Source of the DNA: Cytobacillus kochii
GTDB taxonomy: Bacteria > Bacillota > Bacilli > Bacillales > Cytobacillaceae
DNA length: 64,000 nt
NCBI RefSeq assembly: GCF_020171845.1
Contig: NZ_JAIVAM010000002.1
Location: forward strand, 474,407-538,406
Reading direction: 5' to 3'
Numbering within the stretch: the first letter of the stretch is position 1; each line of letters begins with the position of its first letter. Below, in pieces: positions 26,791 to 35,692 of this stretch. The notes below the pieces were generated by a model. That model searched no databases, had not been told where the DNA came from, and worked only from the letters and a program-made list of their open reading frames with translations. The translations under genes and the position numbers were made by a program.

Positions 26791-27768
26791 ATGCTAGCAG
26801 AATTAATTAATCCGTACTATTTACAAGTAGGTTGCTTTATTTTAATTAATATTATTTTAGGTATCAGTGTATATATAACACTATCAACAGGACAGTTATC
26901 ATTGGCGAATGCTGGTTTCATGGGAATTGGCGCTTATACATCAGCACTATTAACGATTCATTTTGAATTGCCTATTATTATCGGTATTATCATCGGTGCA
27001 TTGGTTGCCGCTTTATGTGGAGTACTTATTGGTATTCCAACATTAAGGCTTCAGGGTGTTTATTTAGCCATTGTAACCTTAGGTTTTGGAGAAGTTATTC
27101 GTGTGATTTTTGTCAATTGGGAAAGCGTAACGAATGGTTCAGTAGGTATATCAGGAATCCCTCATATAGGAAGAGAAATACTGAAAACATTACAAGGATT
27201 TGGCTTTCAACCGATTTCTATTGGATTACAAAATAATCAATTTATATTTTTAAGTATTTTTATCCTTCTATTATTAATTACCATTTTTGTGATTTGGTTT
27301 TTCAGAAGACAGCACCAATCAAGAGTGGGAAGAGCTTTTGCCGCAATCAAATTAGATGAAAAAGCTGCGGAATCAATGGGAATCAATATCACTTATTATA
27401 AGGTTTTAGCCTTTGCACAAGGTGCACTTGTTGCCGGTTTTGCCGGGGCAATGTATGCTCATATACTTGCTTATATTAGCCCTGCCGATTTTGCCTATCA
27501 TCGTGCGGTTGAAATTTTAATCTTTGTTGTGTTCGGTGGTAGTGAAGTGATTTGGGGTCCAATATTCGGAGCATTCTTCTTAACATTAATGCCTGAGGTG
27601 CTAAGGTTTATTAGCGAGTATCGTTATATGATTTATGGACTGATTATCATTATTATGATGGCTGTCCGCCCACAAGGACTTATCGATGTGCCATTATTGA
27701 AGGCTTTAAGTAAAAAGGGTAGAAAAAGGGGGCAGAAGCATGGTACTGGAAATCACAAAAGTATGTAA
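26791..27768 (+). CDS. livM: Branched-chain amino acid-type ABC permease LivM
   Basis: A 325-residue permease with about nine or ten helices. The N-terminal LSTGQLSLANAGFMGIGAYT and the coupling loop FAAIKLDEKAAESMGIN identify it as LivM, the second pore subunit. GAAGGTGA precedes the ATG, 15 bases after livH. A basic C-terminal tail of about 17 residues overlaps the start of livG by 29 bases, so livM and livG are tightly coupled. Length matches the shorter, unfused LivM form. Confidence 0.9.
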   Translation: MLAELINPYYLQVGCFILINIILGISVYITLSTGQLSLANAGFMGIGAYTSALLTIHFELPIIIGIIIGALVAALCGVLIGIPTLRLQGVYLAIVTLGFGEVIRVIFVNWESVTNGSVGISGIPHIGREILKTLQGFGFQPISIGLQNNQFIFLSIFILLLLITIFVIWFFRRQHQSRVGRAFAAIKLDEKAAESMGINITYYKVLAFAQGALVAGFAGAMYAHILAYISPADFAYHRAVEILIFVVFGGSEVIWGPIFGAFFLTLMPEVLRFISEYRYMIYGLIIIIMMAVRPQGLIDVPLLKALSKKGRKRGQKHGTGNHKSM

Positions 27769-28513
27769 AAATTTTGGTGGATTAAGTGCTTTGACTGATG
27801 TTACCTTCTCAATAAATGAGGGAGAAATATTTGGTTTAATAGGGCCTAATGGTGCCGGTAAAACAACGATGTTCAATTTGATTACGTCTATGTTTACACC
27901 AACTTCAGGACAAATTACTTTTAAAGATGAAGATATTACAACGATGAAATCACATAACATTACCGAAAAAGGGATATGCCGAACGTTTCAAAATATCCGC
28001 TTATTCCCTGAAATGTCGGCCCTAGAAAATGTCATGGTTGGGCAGCATTCCCGCACTCGCTCAGGTGTGTTAAAAAGCGTCTTTCGTACAGCGTCTCAAA
28101 AGAAAGAAGAAGCAAAAATAAAAGATATAGCAGAAGAACTTTTAGACTTTGTCGGATTATCTACTTTTTCTGATGTTACTTCAGAAAATCTCGCCTATGG
28201 ACAACAAAGGCGGCTCGAGATTGCACGTGCACTTGCCAGTGAGCCAAAAGTACTCCTGCTTGATGAACCGGCAGCTGGTATGAATGAGACTGAAACAAGT
28301 GACCTATTTGATTTAATTAAGAAGATTCAACAGAAGGGCATAACGGTTTTAATTATTGAACATGATATGCCACTTGTGATGAAATTATGTGATCGCATAG
28401 CTGTATTAAACTTTGGCAAAAAGATTGCAGAAGGTACTCCATTTGAGATACAGAACCACCCAGAAGTAATTGAAGCTTATCTCGGTAAGGAGGAGGAAGA
28501 TCAATATGCTTGA
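27740..28513 (+). CDS. livG: ABC ATPase LivG
   Basis: A 257-residue ATP-binding subunit. Walker A GPNGAGKTT, the family block GICRTFQNIRLFPEMSALEN, signature region AYGQQRRLEIARAL (a divergent signature usual for LivG), Walker B LLLDEPAAGMN and IIEHDM with the switch histidine are all present. It works with LivF to drive the LivHM pore. AAAAAGGGGG lies upstream of the ATG within the end of livM, and its 3' end overlaps livF by eight bases. Confidence 0.92.
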   Translation: MVLEITKVCKNFGGLSALTDVTFSINEGEIFGLIGPNGAGKTTMFNLITSMFTPTSGQITFKDEDITTMKSHNITEKGICRTFQNIRLFPEMSALENVMVGQHSRTRSGVLKSVFRTASQKKEEAKIKDIAEELLDFVGLSTFSDVTSENLAYGQQRRLEIARALASEPKVLLLDEPAAGMNETETSDLFDLIKKIQQKGITVLIIEHDMPLVMKLCDRIAVLNFGKKIAEGTPFEIQNHPEVIEAYLGKEEEDQYA

Positions 28514-29216
28514 AGTTAGTGGTATTCATGCAGGGTATGGGAAAATTCAAGTGTTAAAAGATGTATCGCTAGAAGTAGAAGAAGGAACGATTGTAACCAT
28601 CTTAGGGGCAAATGGCGCTGGGAAATCAACCACAATGAAAAGTGTATCCGGATTATTAAAACCTTCTGCAGGGAAGATCTCTTTTCTTGGTGAAGATGTA
28701 ACGGGGTTACGCCCTGATCAGCTCTTAAGAAAGGGTATTGCCCTCGTTCCTGAGGGAAGACAGATTCTTGCAGGCATGACAGTGCTAGAGAATTTAGAAA
28801 TGGGTGCTTATCATAGGAAGGATACGGAGATAGACTCAGATTTAAACAAAATGCTCGAGCGCTTTCCTATTTTGAAGGAACGAGAAAAACAGCTTGGGGG
28901 AACATTATCTGGTGGTCAACAGCAGATGCTTGCAATTGCTCGTGCGATTATGAGTAGGCCGAAATTGTTGCTATTAGATGAGCCTTCAATGGGATTAGCT
29001 CCACTTGTTGTTGCCGATATTTTTAAAATCATTAAAGAGATTAATCAATCAGGAACGACTGTATTGTTAGTAGAACAAAATGCGAGACAAGCTCTGAAAA
29101 TCTCAGATAAAGGTTATGTGCTGGAAACTGGAAAAATGGTTGCAAGTGGTAATGCAACAGAATTATTAAGTGATGCGCGTATTATGGAAGCGTATCTTGG
29201 AAAGAAATCAAGTTAA
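28506..29216 (+). CDS. livF: ABC ATPase LivF
   Basis: A 236-residue ATP-binding subunit. Walker A GANGAGKST, the block GIALVPEGRQILAGMTVLEN, signature LSGGQQQMLAIARA, Walker B LLLDEPSMGLAP and VEQNAR in place of the H-loop histidine (Gln-Asn) are all typical of LivF. The ATG 28506 is preceded by GGAGGAGG inside livG; the frame runs further upstream but without function. Last gene of the liv operon, followed by a terminator at 29254-29300. Confidence 0.92.
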   Translation: MLEVSGIHAGYGKIQVLKDVSLEVEEGTIVTILGANGAGKSTTMKSVSGLLKPSAGKISFLGEDVTGLRPDQLLRKGIALVPEGRQILAGMTVLENLEMGAYHRKDTEIDSDLNKMLERFPILKEREKQLGGTLSGGQQQMLAIARAIMSRPKLLLLDEPSMGLAPLVVADIFKIIKEINQSGTTVLLVEQNARQALKISDKGYVLETGKMVASGNATELLSDARIMEAYLGKKSS

Positions 29217-29253
29217 ACTAATGTAGTTCAACTTAGCATATAATCACATCCGA

Positions 29254-29300
29254 AGACTAGAGGAGACCGGTTAAAAAACGGTCCCTCTGGTCTTTTTATT
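29254..29300 (+). terminator. liv operon terminator
   Basis: AGAC-AGAGG-ACCG arms pair with CGGT-CCTCT-GTCT around an A-rich loop, followed by TTTTTATTTT. In the rest of the 360-base gap 29217-29576 I see only the TetR operator described separately. Confidence 0.85.
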
Positions 29301-29545
29301 TTGTGAATTTGTCTCAGTTTGATATTTGTAGTGATTATTGTCGATTTTTAAAAATAAGTGACAATAAATTGGAAGCGAGATGAAAAGGGAAATTTGGAGA
29401 TAATGAGAAGGTGGGGCTTCATAGGCGTTTGAAGACTTGATCAATCTCTATAAAAAATGAAACTAGGGCAAAGAGGGGCATCTATTGAAAGTGAAATAAA
29501 CAAATGTCATTATTGACTTTCATATTATCTTGTGAAATAATCTAC

Positions 29546-29559
29546 CTAACGGTCGTTAG
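29546..29559 (+). promoter_or_regulatory. Candidate TetR operator
   Basis: CTAACGGTCGTTAG holds the inverted repeat CTAAC/GTTAG around GGTC, 17 bases before the TTG start of the TetR gene. The size and position suit autoregulation by a TetR-family repressor. Confidence 0.55.
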
Positions 29560-29576
29560 TTAAAGGAGTGTGATAA

Positions 29577-30152
29577 TTGGTGAGTGCAGAACTGATTCGT
29601 GATGTTGCGCTAGTCCATTTCGCAGATAAGGGATATGAGGGAGCATCTTTACAGGATATAGCCACAGATGTAGGTATTAAGAAACCTTCGATATATGCTC
29701 ATTTTAAAGGAAAAGATGACTTGTTTTTACATGTTGCAAACTATGTGTTTCAGCAGGAAAAGCGGAAGATGATTACCTTATTTGCTTCGAGGAAAGATCA
29801 TTCATTAGAAGAGAATTTAGTTTATTTTTTTGATTGGATTGTCGAGGAAAACAAGCATAACGAGCATGCAAAGTTTTTACTGAGAGTGTCTTACTTCCCT
29901 CCAGCGAAACTTTATAATGAGTTAATGCGAATAGTCAATCCATTCTTTGCAGATATGGAACGGTTGTTAGCAAAATATATGAGGAAACACTCGAGTGAAG
30001 AAAATGAGCAAAAAAAGTATCTAAAGGAAGCACTTGCTTATATTACGATTGTTGATGGTGCGGTTATTGAACTTATTTTTAATGGAGAAGACAGCTATTA
30101 CAGGAGAGTTCGAGCTATCTGGCCGATATACTTTAAAGGCGTACAAAGATAA
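29577..30152 (+). CDS. TetR-family repressor of the SMR exporter operon
   Basis: A 191-residue regulator with a TetR-type N-terminal helix-turn-helix (SLQDIATDVGIKKPSIYAHFKGKDDLF, residues about 25-50; quoted only to its core GIKKPSIYAHFKGKDDLF) and a helical ligand domain. AAAGGAG at 29562-29568 is eight bases before a TTG (29577) and eleven before a GTG (29580); either may be used. It lies 23 bases before two SMR genes, an arrangement like B. subtilis yvdT-yvdS-yvdR. It probably represses its own operon through the CTAAC/GTTAG site and is released by an exporter substrate (inference). Confidence 0.85.
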   Translation: MVSAELIRDVALVHFADKGYEGASLQDIATDVGIKKPSIYAHFKGKDDLFLHVANYVFQQEKRKMITLFASRKDHSLEENLVYFFDWIVEENKHNEHAKFLLRVSYFPPAKLYNELMRIVNPFFADMERLLAKYMRKHSSEENEQKKYLKEALAYITIVDGAVIELIFNGEDSYYRRVRAIWPIYFKGVQR

Positions 30153-30175
30153 ACAACTAGAAAGAAGGGGTATAG

Positions 30176-30520
30176 ATGACTAGGCATTGGTTACTTGTAT
30201 TTATAGCAGGCGTGTTAGAGGTTGGTTGGGTTTCAGGATTAAAATATGCTCAAAACACACTAGAATGGATTGCTACTGGAATTATAATTACGTTAAGTTT
30301 TATAATATTAATTCTGGCTACGAAGCATTTACCAGTAGGAACTGTTTATGCAGTATTTGCTGGTTTAGGTACGGCTGGTACAGTAATTGTAGAAATGGCT
30401 GTTTTCGGGGAGCCATTTAAATTGATGAAAGTACTATTAATTATTATGCTTCTAGCAGGTGTGGTCGGGTTGAAGCTATTATCTGACCGTGCACCGGTTG
30501 AAAAAGGAGGATCTCAATAA
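30176..30520 (+). CDS. SMR-family exporter subunit 1 (paired, SugE/Gdx-like)
   Basis: A 114-residue four-helix small multidrug resistance protein. The essential Glu of helix 1 is in AGVLEVGWVSGLKYA. The W-x-x-G-L-K pattern after it and the KHLPVGTVYAVFAGLGTAG stretch are closer to guanidinium exporters (SugE/Gdx) than to EmrE. A basic C-terminal tail of about 12 residues hints at fixed topology in a heterodimer. AAGAAGGGG precedes the ATG. Its stop shares a base with the start of the second subunit. Guanidinium or a quaternary amine is the likely cargo (inference). Confidence 0.88.
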   Translation: MTRHWLLVFIAGVLEVGWVSGLKYAQNTLEWIATGIIITLSFIILILATKHLPVGTVYAVFAGLGTAGTVIVEMAVFGEPFKLMKVLLIIMLLAGVVGLKLLSDRAPVEKGGSQ

Positions 30521-30831
30521 TGTACTGGATTGCCTTAGTTGTTGCAGGTTGCTTTGAGGTTCTCGGTGTATACCATTTGAAAAAAGTAGCTGAAAAGCAA
30601 TGGAAATCTATCATTTTCCTAGCTTTATCATTTGCAATCAGTTTTTCTTTACTTTCATTTGCTATGACAGATATTGCTATGGGTACTGCTTACGCTATCT
30701 GGACAGGAATTGGTACCGTTGGAGCAGCGATAGTAGGAATGGTCGTTTTTAATGAACCGAGAGAATGGAAAAGACTTGTTTGTATTGCGCTTATCTTAGG
30801 CGCAGCAATTGGATTAAAATTAATCTCCTAG
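30520..30831 (+). CDS. SMR-family exporter subunit 2
   Basis: A 103-residue four-helix SMR protein with the helix-1 Glu in VVAGCFEVLGVYHLKK and the helix-3 block MGTAYAIWTGIGTVGAA. It starts at ATG 30520 in a TAATG overlap with subunit 1 and has AAAAGGAGG upstream. Paired SMR genes such as EbrAB, YkkCD and YvdRS usually function as obligate heterodimers, each subunit taking the opposite orientation in the membrane. Followed by a bidirectional terminator. Confidence 0.88.
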   Translation: MYWIALVVAGCFEVLGVYHLKKVAEKQWKSIIFLALSFAISFSLLSFAMTDIAMGTAYAIWTGIGTVGAAIVGMVVFNEPREWKRLVCIALILGAAIGLKLIS

Positions 30832-30841
30832 ATGTGAAAAT

Positions 30842-30874
30842 AAAAGGCAGCGAAGTTTACAGTCGCTGCCTTTT
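30842..30874. terminator. Bidirectional terminator between SMR operon and squalene-synthase-like gene
   Basis: AAAAGGCAGCGA pairs perfectly with TCGCTGCCTTTT across a nine-base loop; A- and T-runs on the two sides make it work both ways. Confidence 0.92.
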
Positions 30875-30875
30875 A

Positions 30876-31712
30876 TTATGATGTTTTCTTTATTACTTTA
30901 TTAACAGTTTCATTTACTTCATCACGAGTCATTTTTTCACGACCATCGACTAACGCTTTTAATGTTCCATGGGCAAGTGAAAGTGGTATTTGACAGAAAT
31001 TCACGATTGTCTCTGTCTCGATACTCGCTACGTATTCGTCAGCTAGAGATAGATTTTTATGCGCATAATCAAACATATCATCTAGGCTATAACTATCTGG
31101 GAAAAAACTTACACCGCGTTCTGCATCTTCTTTATAATTTCTTAAAATGTTAACAGCTTGAAGTCCACGACCGAAACCAATTCCAAGCTCTTTATCGGCT
31201 TCAGTTCCGTCATACCATTTCCATATGTCGGTTAACATCACACCAACTAATCCAGCAACTGTATACGTATATTGATCAAGGTCCGCTTCTGATTGTATTT
31301 GCCAATCTTTATCAACCCAATCACCCATACCAGATGCCATGATTGCAGTTGATTCAACTACTTTTACTCTAATTTCATCTGGACAGAAAGAAATCCAATC
31401 ATATAGGCGAAGAGTAACTTCCGGTAATTCGTTTTCAAATGGCTTGAACATCTCAATAAAGGTTTCTTTACTGTATTGAGCGGATCGAAGGACGTCACCG
31501 ATATTATGCAATAGTTTGCTTTTTAAAGCTGGTTCCAAATCAGGATGATCTTCAATTTCATCAATTGCGCGCATACAAAGGTAAGCAGATGCAACGGTTT
31601 CTCGTAACTCTGTTACTAATAAGCTAATTGGAATGAAAAAAGTACGGCTTGTCTCTCTTAATGTTTCAATAACATCATTATGTAATTGTTGGTCGTGATT
31701 CGTATTTTTCAC
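30876..31712 (-). CDS. Squalene/phytoene synthase family protein
   Basis: A 278-residue head-to-head prenyl synthase. Both magnesium-binding aspartate-rich motifs are there: DEIED in YLCMRAIDEIEDHPDL (about residue 50) and NILRNYKEDAERG (about residue 190). The N-terminal TSRTFFIPISLL resembles squalene synthases of the eukaryotic type more than CrtM/CrtB. It would join two farnesyl diphosphates to presqualene or squalene (or, as YisP, only release farnesol). Translation appears to start at GTG 31712, with AAAGGAT ten bases upstream. No desaturase or carotenoid gene is near; sqhC, 15 kb away, is a possible user of the product. Confidence 0.8.
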   Translation of the reverse strand: MKNTNHDQQLHNDVIETLRETSRTFFIPISLLVTELRETVASAYLCMRAIDEIEDHPDLEPALKSKLLHNIGDVLRSAQYSKETFIEMFKPFENELPEVTLRLYDWISFCPDEIRVKVVESTAIMASGMGDWVDKDWQIQSEADLDQYTYTVAGLVGVMLTDIWKWYDGTEADKELGIGFGRGLQAVNILRNYKEDAERGVSFFPDSYSLDDMFDYAHKNLSLADEYVASIETETIVNFCQIPLSLAHGTLKALVDGREKMTRDEVNETVNKVIKKTS

Positions 31713-31869
31713 CTTTTATCGCATCCTTTAGTTTTATAATTATAAGTAAGTTACTTTTTTAACCATTTTGAGAATACAATACTCATGACATGATGCATGT
31801 TAGTATATGGATTACAAAGAAAATTTAGTCGTATAGTTAAAAAATCCCTTATGATTGAATAATAGGTTA

Positions 31870-31886
31870 AATGCTTAGTAAGCATT
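31870..31886. promoter_or_regulatory. Perfect 17-base inverted repeat upstream of the ABC exporter genes
   Basis: AATGCTTA, one G, TAAGCATT: a perfect palindrome with a one-base centre. The loop is too small for an RNA hairpin, so a protein-binding operator is likelier. It lies in the 376-base gap 31713-32088, which is otherwise AT-rich with nothing I can name. Confidence 0.4.
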
Positions 31887-32088
31887 GAAAAATGGTCAAG
31901 ATTAGTATGCTAAATTGTGTTAAGAACGAAGAACACCTTTTGAAAAAATCAATGTTCTCTACCTCTAAAAATTTTAACATAACATTAAAGAAATAAAAAT
32001 CAGAATGAATTATTTAAAAATTATGTAAAAAGGTATATGATAGTTCATATCTATTTAGTTAAACGAAGTATTAGTTTGGGGGAAAGCT

Positions 32089-33819
32089 ATGACAAAGATA
32101 CTCAAATTTATTAAACCTTATCGAGTCGCGGCATATATTGCATTAATACTTATGCTTATTGAGTTATCAGTTGAATTGCTTCAACCATTATTAATCGGCA
32201 AAATTATTGATGAGGGTATTCTAAATAATGATATGAGTGTGGTCCTTTATTGGGGAGGTATGATGCTCCTACTCTCATTAATTGCCTTCTTCTCAGGGAT
32301 TACAAACTCATATTATGCTGCATACGTTGGACAAAATTTAGGATTTAGTATTCGAAAGAAACTAATGAAAAAGGTGCAATCTTTTTCATTCACCAACTTT
32401 AATACTTTTCCTCACGCATCCTTGATTACAAGAATGACTAATGATGTGACACAAGTGCAAAATATCGTGTTTATGGGCTTAAGAATTATGTTAAGGGCTC
32501 CTTTACTCATTATAGGTAGTCTTATATTAGCTGTCCTCGTGAATTGGCAATTAGCGCTTATTTTTCTAATTACCATACCGGTTGTAGTGGTCTTCCTTGT
32601 TATTGTGATGACTAAAGGCGGTAAGATGTTTAGGTCTGTTCAACAAAAACTGGATACAGTCAATAATGTCATGCAGGAGAGTTTAATAGGATTAAGGTTA
32701 ATTAAAGCGTATAACCGCAGAACTCATGAAGTAAAAAAGTTTATGAATGTAAGTAATAACTTAAGGGAACAAACAGCAAGCGCTCTAAGATTGATGGAAG
32801 CAGCTATGCCTGCATTACTATTCATAATGAATGTTTGTATTATCTTTATTTTATGGATCGGTAGAGAACAATTGCAAGCGACAAATATAGAAGTCGGGGA
32901 AGTCGTTTCAATTATTAATTATGCTACGAGAATGACTACTGCCTTTTCAATGTTTTCATTCATCATTATGGCTTTTTCGAGAGCGCGTGCTTCATCTGAG
33001 CGGATTGTTGAAGTACTTGAAGCGAAGATTGATTTAGAAGATGAAGAAGATGGCAAAAGCCTTGAGCAGTTAAAAGGAGCGGTTACATTCGAGCATGTCT
33101 CATTTAGGTACCCAGGGATGTCTACATATGTCTTAAAAGATATTAGTTTTCATATTCGTCCAGGAGAAACTGTCGCTATATTGGGTAGTACAGGTGCTGG
33201 TAAAAGTTCTATTCTACAACTTATTCCTAGATTATATGATCCTACTGAAGGTGCAGTTTATGTGGATGGCATGAATCTGAAAGATATTAAAATGGATGAT
33301 TTACGAAAGAGAATTGGTTTTACCCCACAAGAGTCCATCTTATTTAGTGGGACAGTAGAAGAAAACTTAGCATGGGGTAAATCAGACGCGACTTTATCTG
33401 AAATGAAAGCGGCAGCACAAGACGCGCAAATACATGAAACCATTAATGATCTTAAAGATGGCTATGAAACAAAATTAGGACAAAAAGGAATTAATCTATC
33501 AGGAGGTCAAAAGCAAAGATTATCGGTTGCTCGTGCTTTAATAAGAAAGCCTAATATTCTCATATTGGATGATAGTACGAGTGCTTTGGATTTACAAACA
33601 GAGTCCAAAGTATTGGATGCGATTGATAAATATAAATGTACTTTATTTATTGTCACACAAAAATTAAGTACAGCCAAGAGAGCGGATAAAATTATGCTTA
33701 TAGATGATGGAAAAATCATTGAAGAGGGAACACATGATCAATTGATGAATACATCTACTCTTTATCGAGAAATAGCTTATTCTCAGTCAGAACAGGGGGC
33801 TATGAATAGTGTTTACTAA
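32089..33819 (+). CDS. Heterodimeric ABC exporter subunit with degenerate ATP site
   Basis: A 576-residue half-transporter: six membrane helices (about 1-310) followed by an ATPase domain. Walker A GSTGAGKSS and signature LSGGQKQR are normal, but the catalytic Glu after Walker B is Asp (LILDDSTSAL) and the switch His is Gln (IVTQKLS). Such a subunit contributes a good signature to its partner's site and a dead Walker site of its own. GGGGGAAAG precedes the ATG. It overlaps the partner gene by 11 bases. Size and pairing fit YfiB/YfiC- or BmrCD-like multidrug exporters. The substrate is unknown. Confidence 0.9.
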   Translation: MTKILKFIKPYRVAAYIALILMLIELSVELLQPLLIGKIIDEGILNNDMSVVLYWGGMMLLLSLIAFFSGITNSYYAAYVGQNLGFSIRKKLMKKVQSFSFTNFNTFPHASLITRMTNDVTQVQNIVFMGLRIMLRAPLLIIGSLILAVLVNWQLALIFLITIPVVVVFLVIVMTKGGKMFRSVQQKLDTVNNVMQESLIGLRLIKAYNRRTHEVKKFMNVSNNLREQTASALRLMEAAMPALLFIMNVCIIFILWIGREQLQATNIEVGEVVSIINYATRMTTAFSMFSFIIMAFSRARASSERIVEVLEAKIDLEDEEDGKSLEQLKGAVTFEHVSFRYPGMSTYVLKDISFHIRPGETVAILGSTGAGKSSILQLIPRLYDPTEGAVYVDGMNLKDIKMDDLRKRIGFTPQESILFSGTVEENLAWGKSDATLSEMKAAAQDAQIHETINDLKDGYETKLGQKGINLSGGQKQRLSVARALIRKPNILILDDSTSALDLQTESKVLDAIDKYKCTLFIVTQKLSTAKRADKIMLIDDGKIIEEGTHDQLMNTSTLYREIAYSQSEQGAMNSVY

Positions 33820-35626
33820 AATAATGGCCCCATTCAAACAACCAAAGATACATAATCAAATAAACGATAGGAAGAAAAAGCAACGTAAGCCGAATGACTT
33901 CGGTGCGGTCATTAAAAGAATTTGGTCTTACCTTGCCGTCTATAAAACACGGCTATTATTACTCTTTTTTATGATTGTCATTAGTTCAGCGATGTCTTTA
34001 CTTGGTCCATTTTTAGTAGGAATAACAATAGATACTTTTATAGAAGAAAATGAAGCGGTTGTTTTCGTTTGGTTATTACTAGGTTTACTTGTAACTTATA
34101 TCGTTCAATCATTGTCACTATGGCTACAAAACTATTGGATGATCGGTGTGTCTCAAGATACTGTATTTAATATGCGCGCAGATTTATTCCGACAAATACA
34201 CCGCTTACCTGTAGCTTTTTTTGACAAAAGACAACTTGGGGAATTGATGAGTAGGATTACAAATGATATTGAAAATGTTAGTGCGACTTTAAATAGTTCA
34301 ATTATCCAAATCATATCTAGTGTTTTCACACTCGTTGGTACGATTGCAGTCATGTTATGGTTGAGTCCGTTGCTAACAATTCTGACTCTTTTAATCATAC
34401 CGATGATGTTCTATGGAATGAAATGGATTACGAAGCGAACAAGTATGTTGTTTAAAGAACAGCAAAAAAACTTAGGAGAAATGAATGGCTATATTGAGGA
34501 ATCCATTTCTGGGCAGAAATTAATCAAAATGTTTTCACAAGAAGAGAAAGTGATGGATGATTTTTTGCATAAAGCAGAAAACCTAAGAATTTCTGGATTT
34601 TGGGCACAAACATTCTCAGGGTTTATTCCTAAGTTGATGCATTTATTGAATAATTTCAGCTTTGCCGTCATTGCTGCGATTGGCGGGATACTCGCATTAA
34701 ACGGTGGAGTGAGCATTGGCACAATTGTTGTTTTTACCGAGTATTCTCGACAATTTACAAGACCACTCAATGATTTAGCCAATCAATTTAATACGTTATT
34801 ATCTGCCATTGCTGGAGCTGAAAGAGTTTTTGAGCTGATTGATGAAAAAGATGAATTAACAAGTGAAAAAGATAAGCAGATGCTTGAAAATGTAAATGGT
34901 GAGGTTATTTTTGATAACGTGTCGTTTACTTACGGGGAAGACAGAGAAATACTTTCCCATATATATCTTGAAGCCCGTCCTGGTGAGACTGTTGCTTTAG
35001 TAGGTCCAACAGGCGCAGGTAAAACAACCATAATTCAACTTATTAGTCGTTTCTATGAAGTGAGTAAAGGGAGAATATTATTAGATAATCATGATATCTC
35101 CACAATACATAAAGAGAGCTTACGATCCCATATGGGCTTTGTTCTGCAAGATTCCTTTCTTTTTCAAGGGACCGTTAAGGATAATATCCGCTATAGTCAT
35201 CTTGAGGCAACGGATGAGGGTGTTATTCAAGCTGCAATGAAGGCAAATGCTCATTCATTTATTATGAAATTACCACAACAGTATGATACGACTTTGAGTT
35301 TTAATGGCAGCGGGATTAGTCAAGGACAGAAACAATTAATTAGTATCGCCCGTGCTTTTTTGGCACAACCAAAAATTTTAATTTTAGACGAAGCTACGAG
35401 TAATATTGATACAGTAACAGAAGTGAAGATTCAACAAGCATTACAAAAGTTAATGATTAATCGAACATGTTTTGTCATTGCCCACCGGTTAAATACTATT
35501 CAAAATGCGGATAGAATCTACGTATTAAAAGATGGAAAAATAATAGAAGAGGGTACACATCAATCATTGATGAAAGAAAAAGGTTTCTATCATCAGTTGC
35601 AAAATAGTAAAGAAAGAAGTGGTTAA
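33809..35626 (+). CDS. Heterodimeric ABC exporter subunit with competent ATP site
   Basis: A 605-residue half-transporter with a basic N-terminal extension of about 45 residues, six membrane helices and an ATPase domain. Walker A GPTGAGKTT, Walker B with catalytic Glu (ILDEATSN) and switch His (VIAHRLN) are intact, while its signature is altered to ISQGQKQ. It is therefore the exact complement of the upstream subunit: together they make one consensus and one degenerate ATP site. The start is GTG 33809, with GGGGG at 33795-33799. Last gene of the operon; terminator at 35630-35677. Confidence 0.9.
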   Translation: MFTKIMAPFKQPKIHNQINDRKKKQRKPNDFGAVIKRIWSYLAVYKTRLLLLFFMIVISSAMSLLGPFLVGITIDTFIEENEAVVFVWLLLGLLVTYIVQSLSLWLQNYWMIGVSQDTVFNMRADLFRQIHRLPVAFFDKRQLGELMSRITNDIENVSATLNSSIIQIISSVFTLVGTIAVMLWLSPLLTILTLLIIPMMFYGMKWITKRTSMLFKEQQKNLGEMNGYIEESISGQKLIKMFSQEEKVMDDFLHKAENLRISGFWAQTFSGFIPKLMHLLNNFSFAVIAAIGGILALNGGVSIGTIVVFTEYSRQFTRPLNDLANQFNTLLSAIAGAERVFELIDEKDELTSEKDKQMLENVNGEVIFDNVSFTYGEDREILSHIYLEARPGETVALVGPTGAGKTTIIQLISRFYEVSKGRILLDNHDISTIHKESLRSHMGFVLQDSFLFQGTVKDNIRYSHLEATDEGVIQAAMKANAHSFIMKLPQQYDTTLSFNGSGISQGQKQLISIARAFLAQPKILILDEATSNIDTVTEVKIQQALQKLMINRTCFVIAHRLNTIQNADRIYVLKDGKIIEEGTHQSLMKEKGFYHQLQNSKERSG

Positions 35627-35629
35627 TTA

Positions 35630-35677
35630 AAGATGCCAGTACATCAACCTTTTGTTTGATGTACTGGCATCTTTTTT
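35630..35677. terminator. Bidirectional terminator after the ABC exporter operon
   Basis: AAGATGCCAGTACATCAA pairs perfectly with its complement across a short loop and is followed by six T. It also serves the minus-strand yfhE gene. Confidence 0.93.
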
Positions 35678-35692
35678 GTTGAGAAAATAAAT

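Noticed and set aside
31713..32088. Riboswitch or T-box in the long leader of the ABC exporter operon
   Set aside because: No T-box core, no conserved riboswitch motif and no leader terminator were found; only AT-rich sequence and the palindrome.
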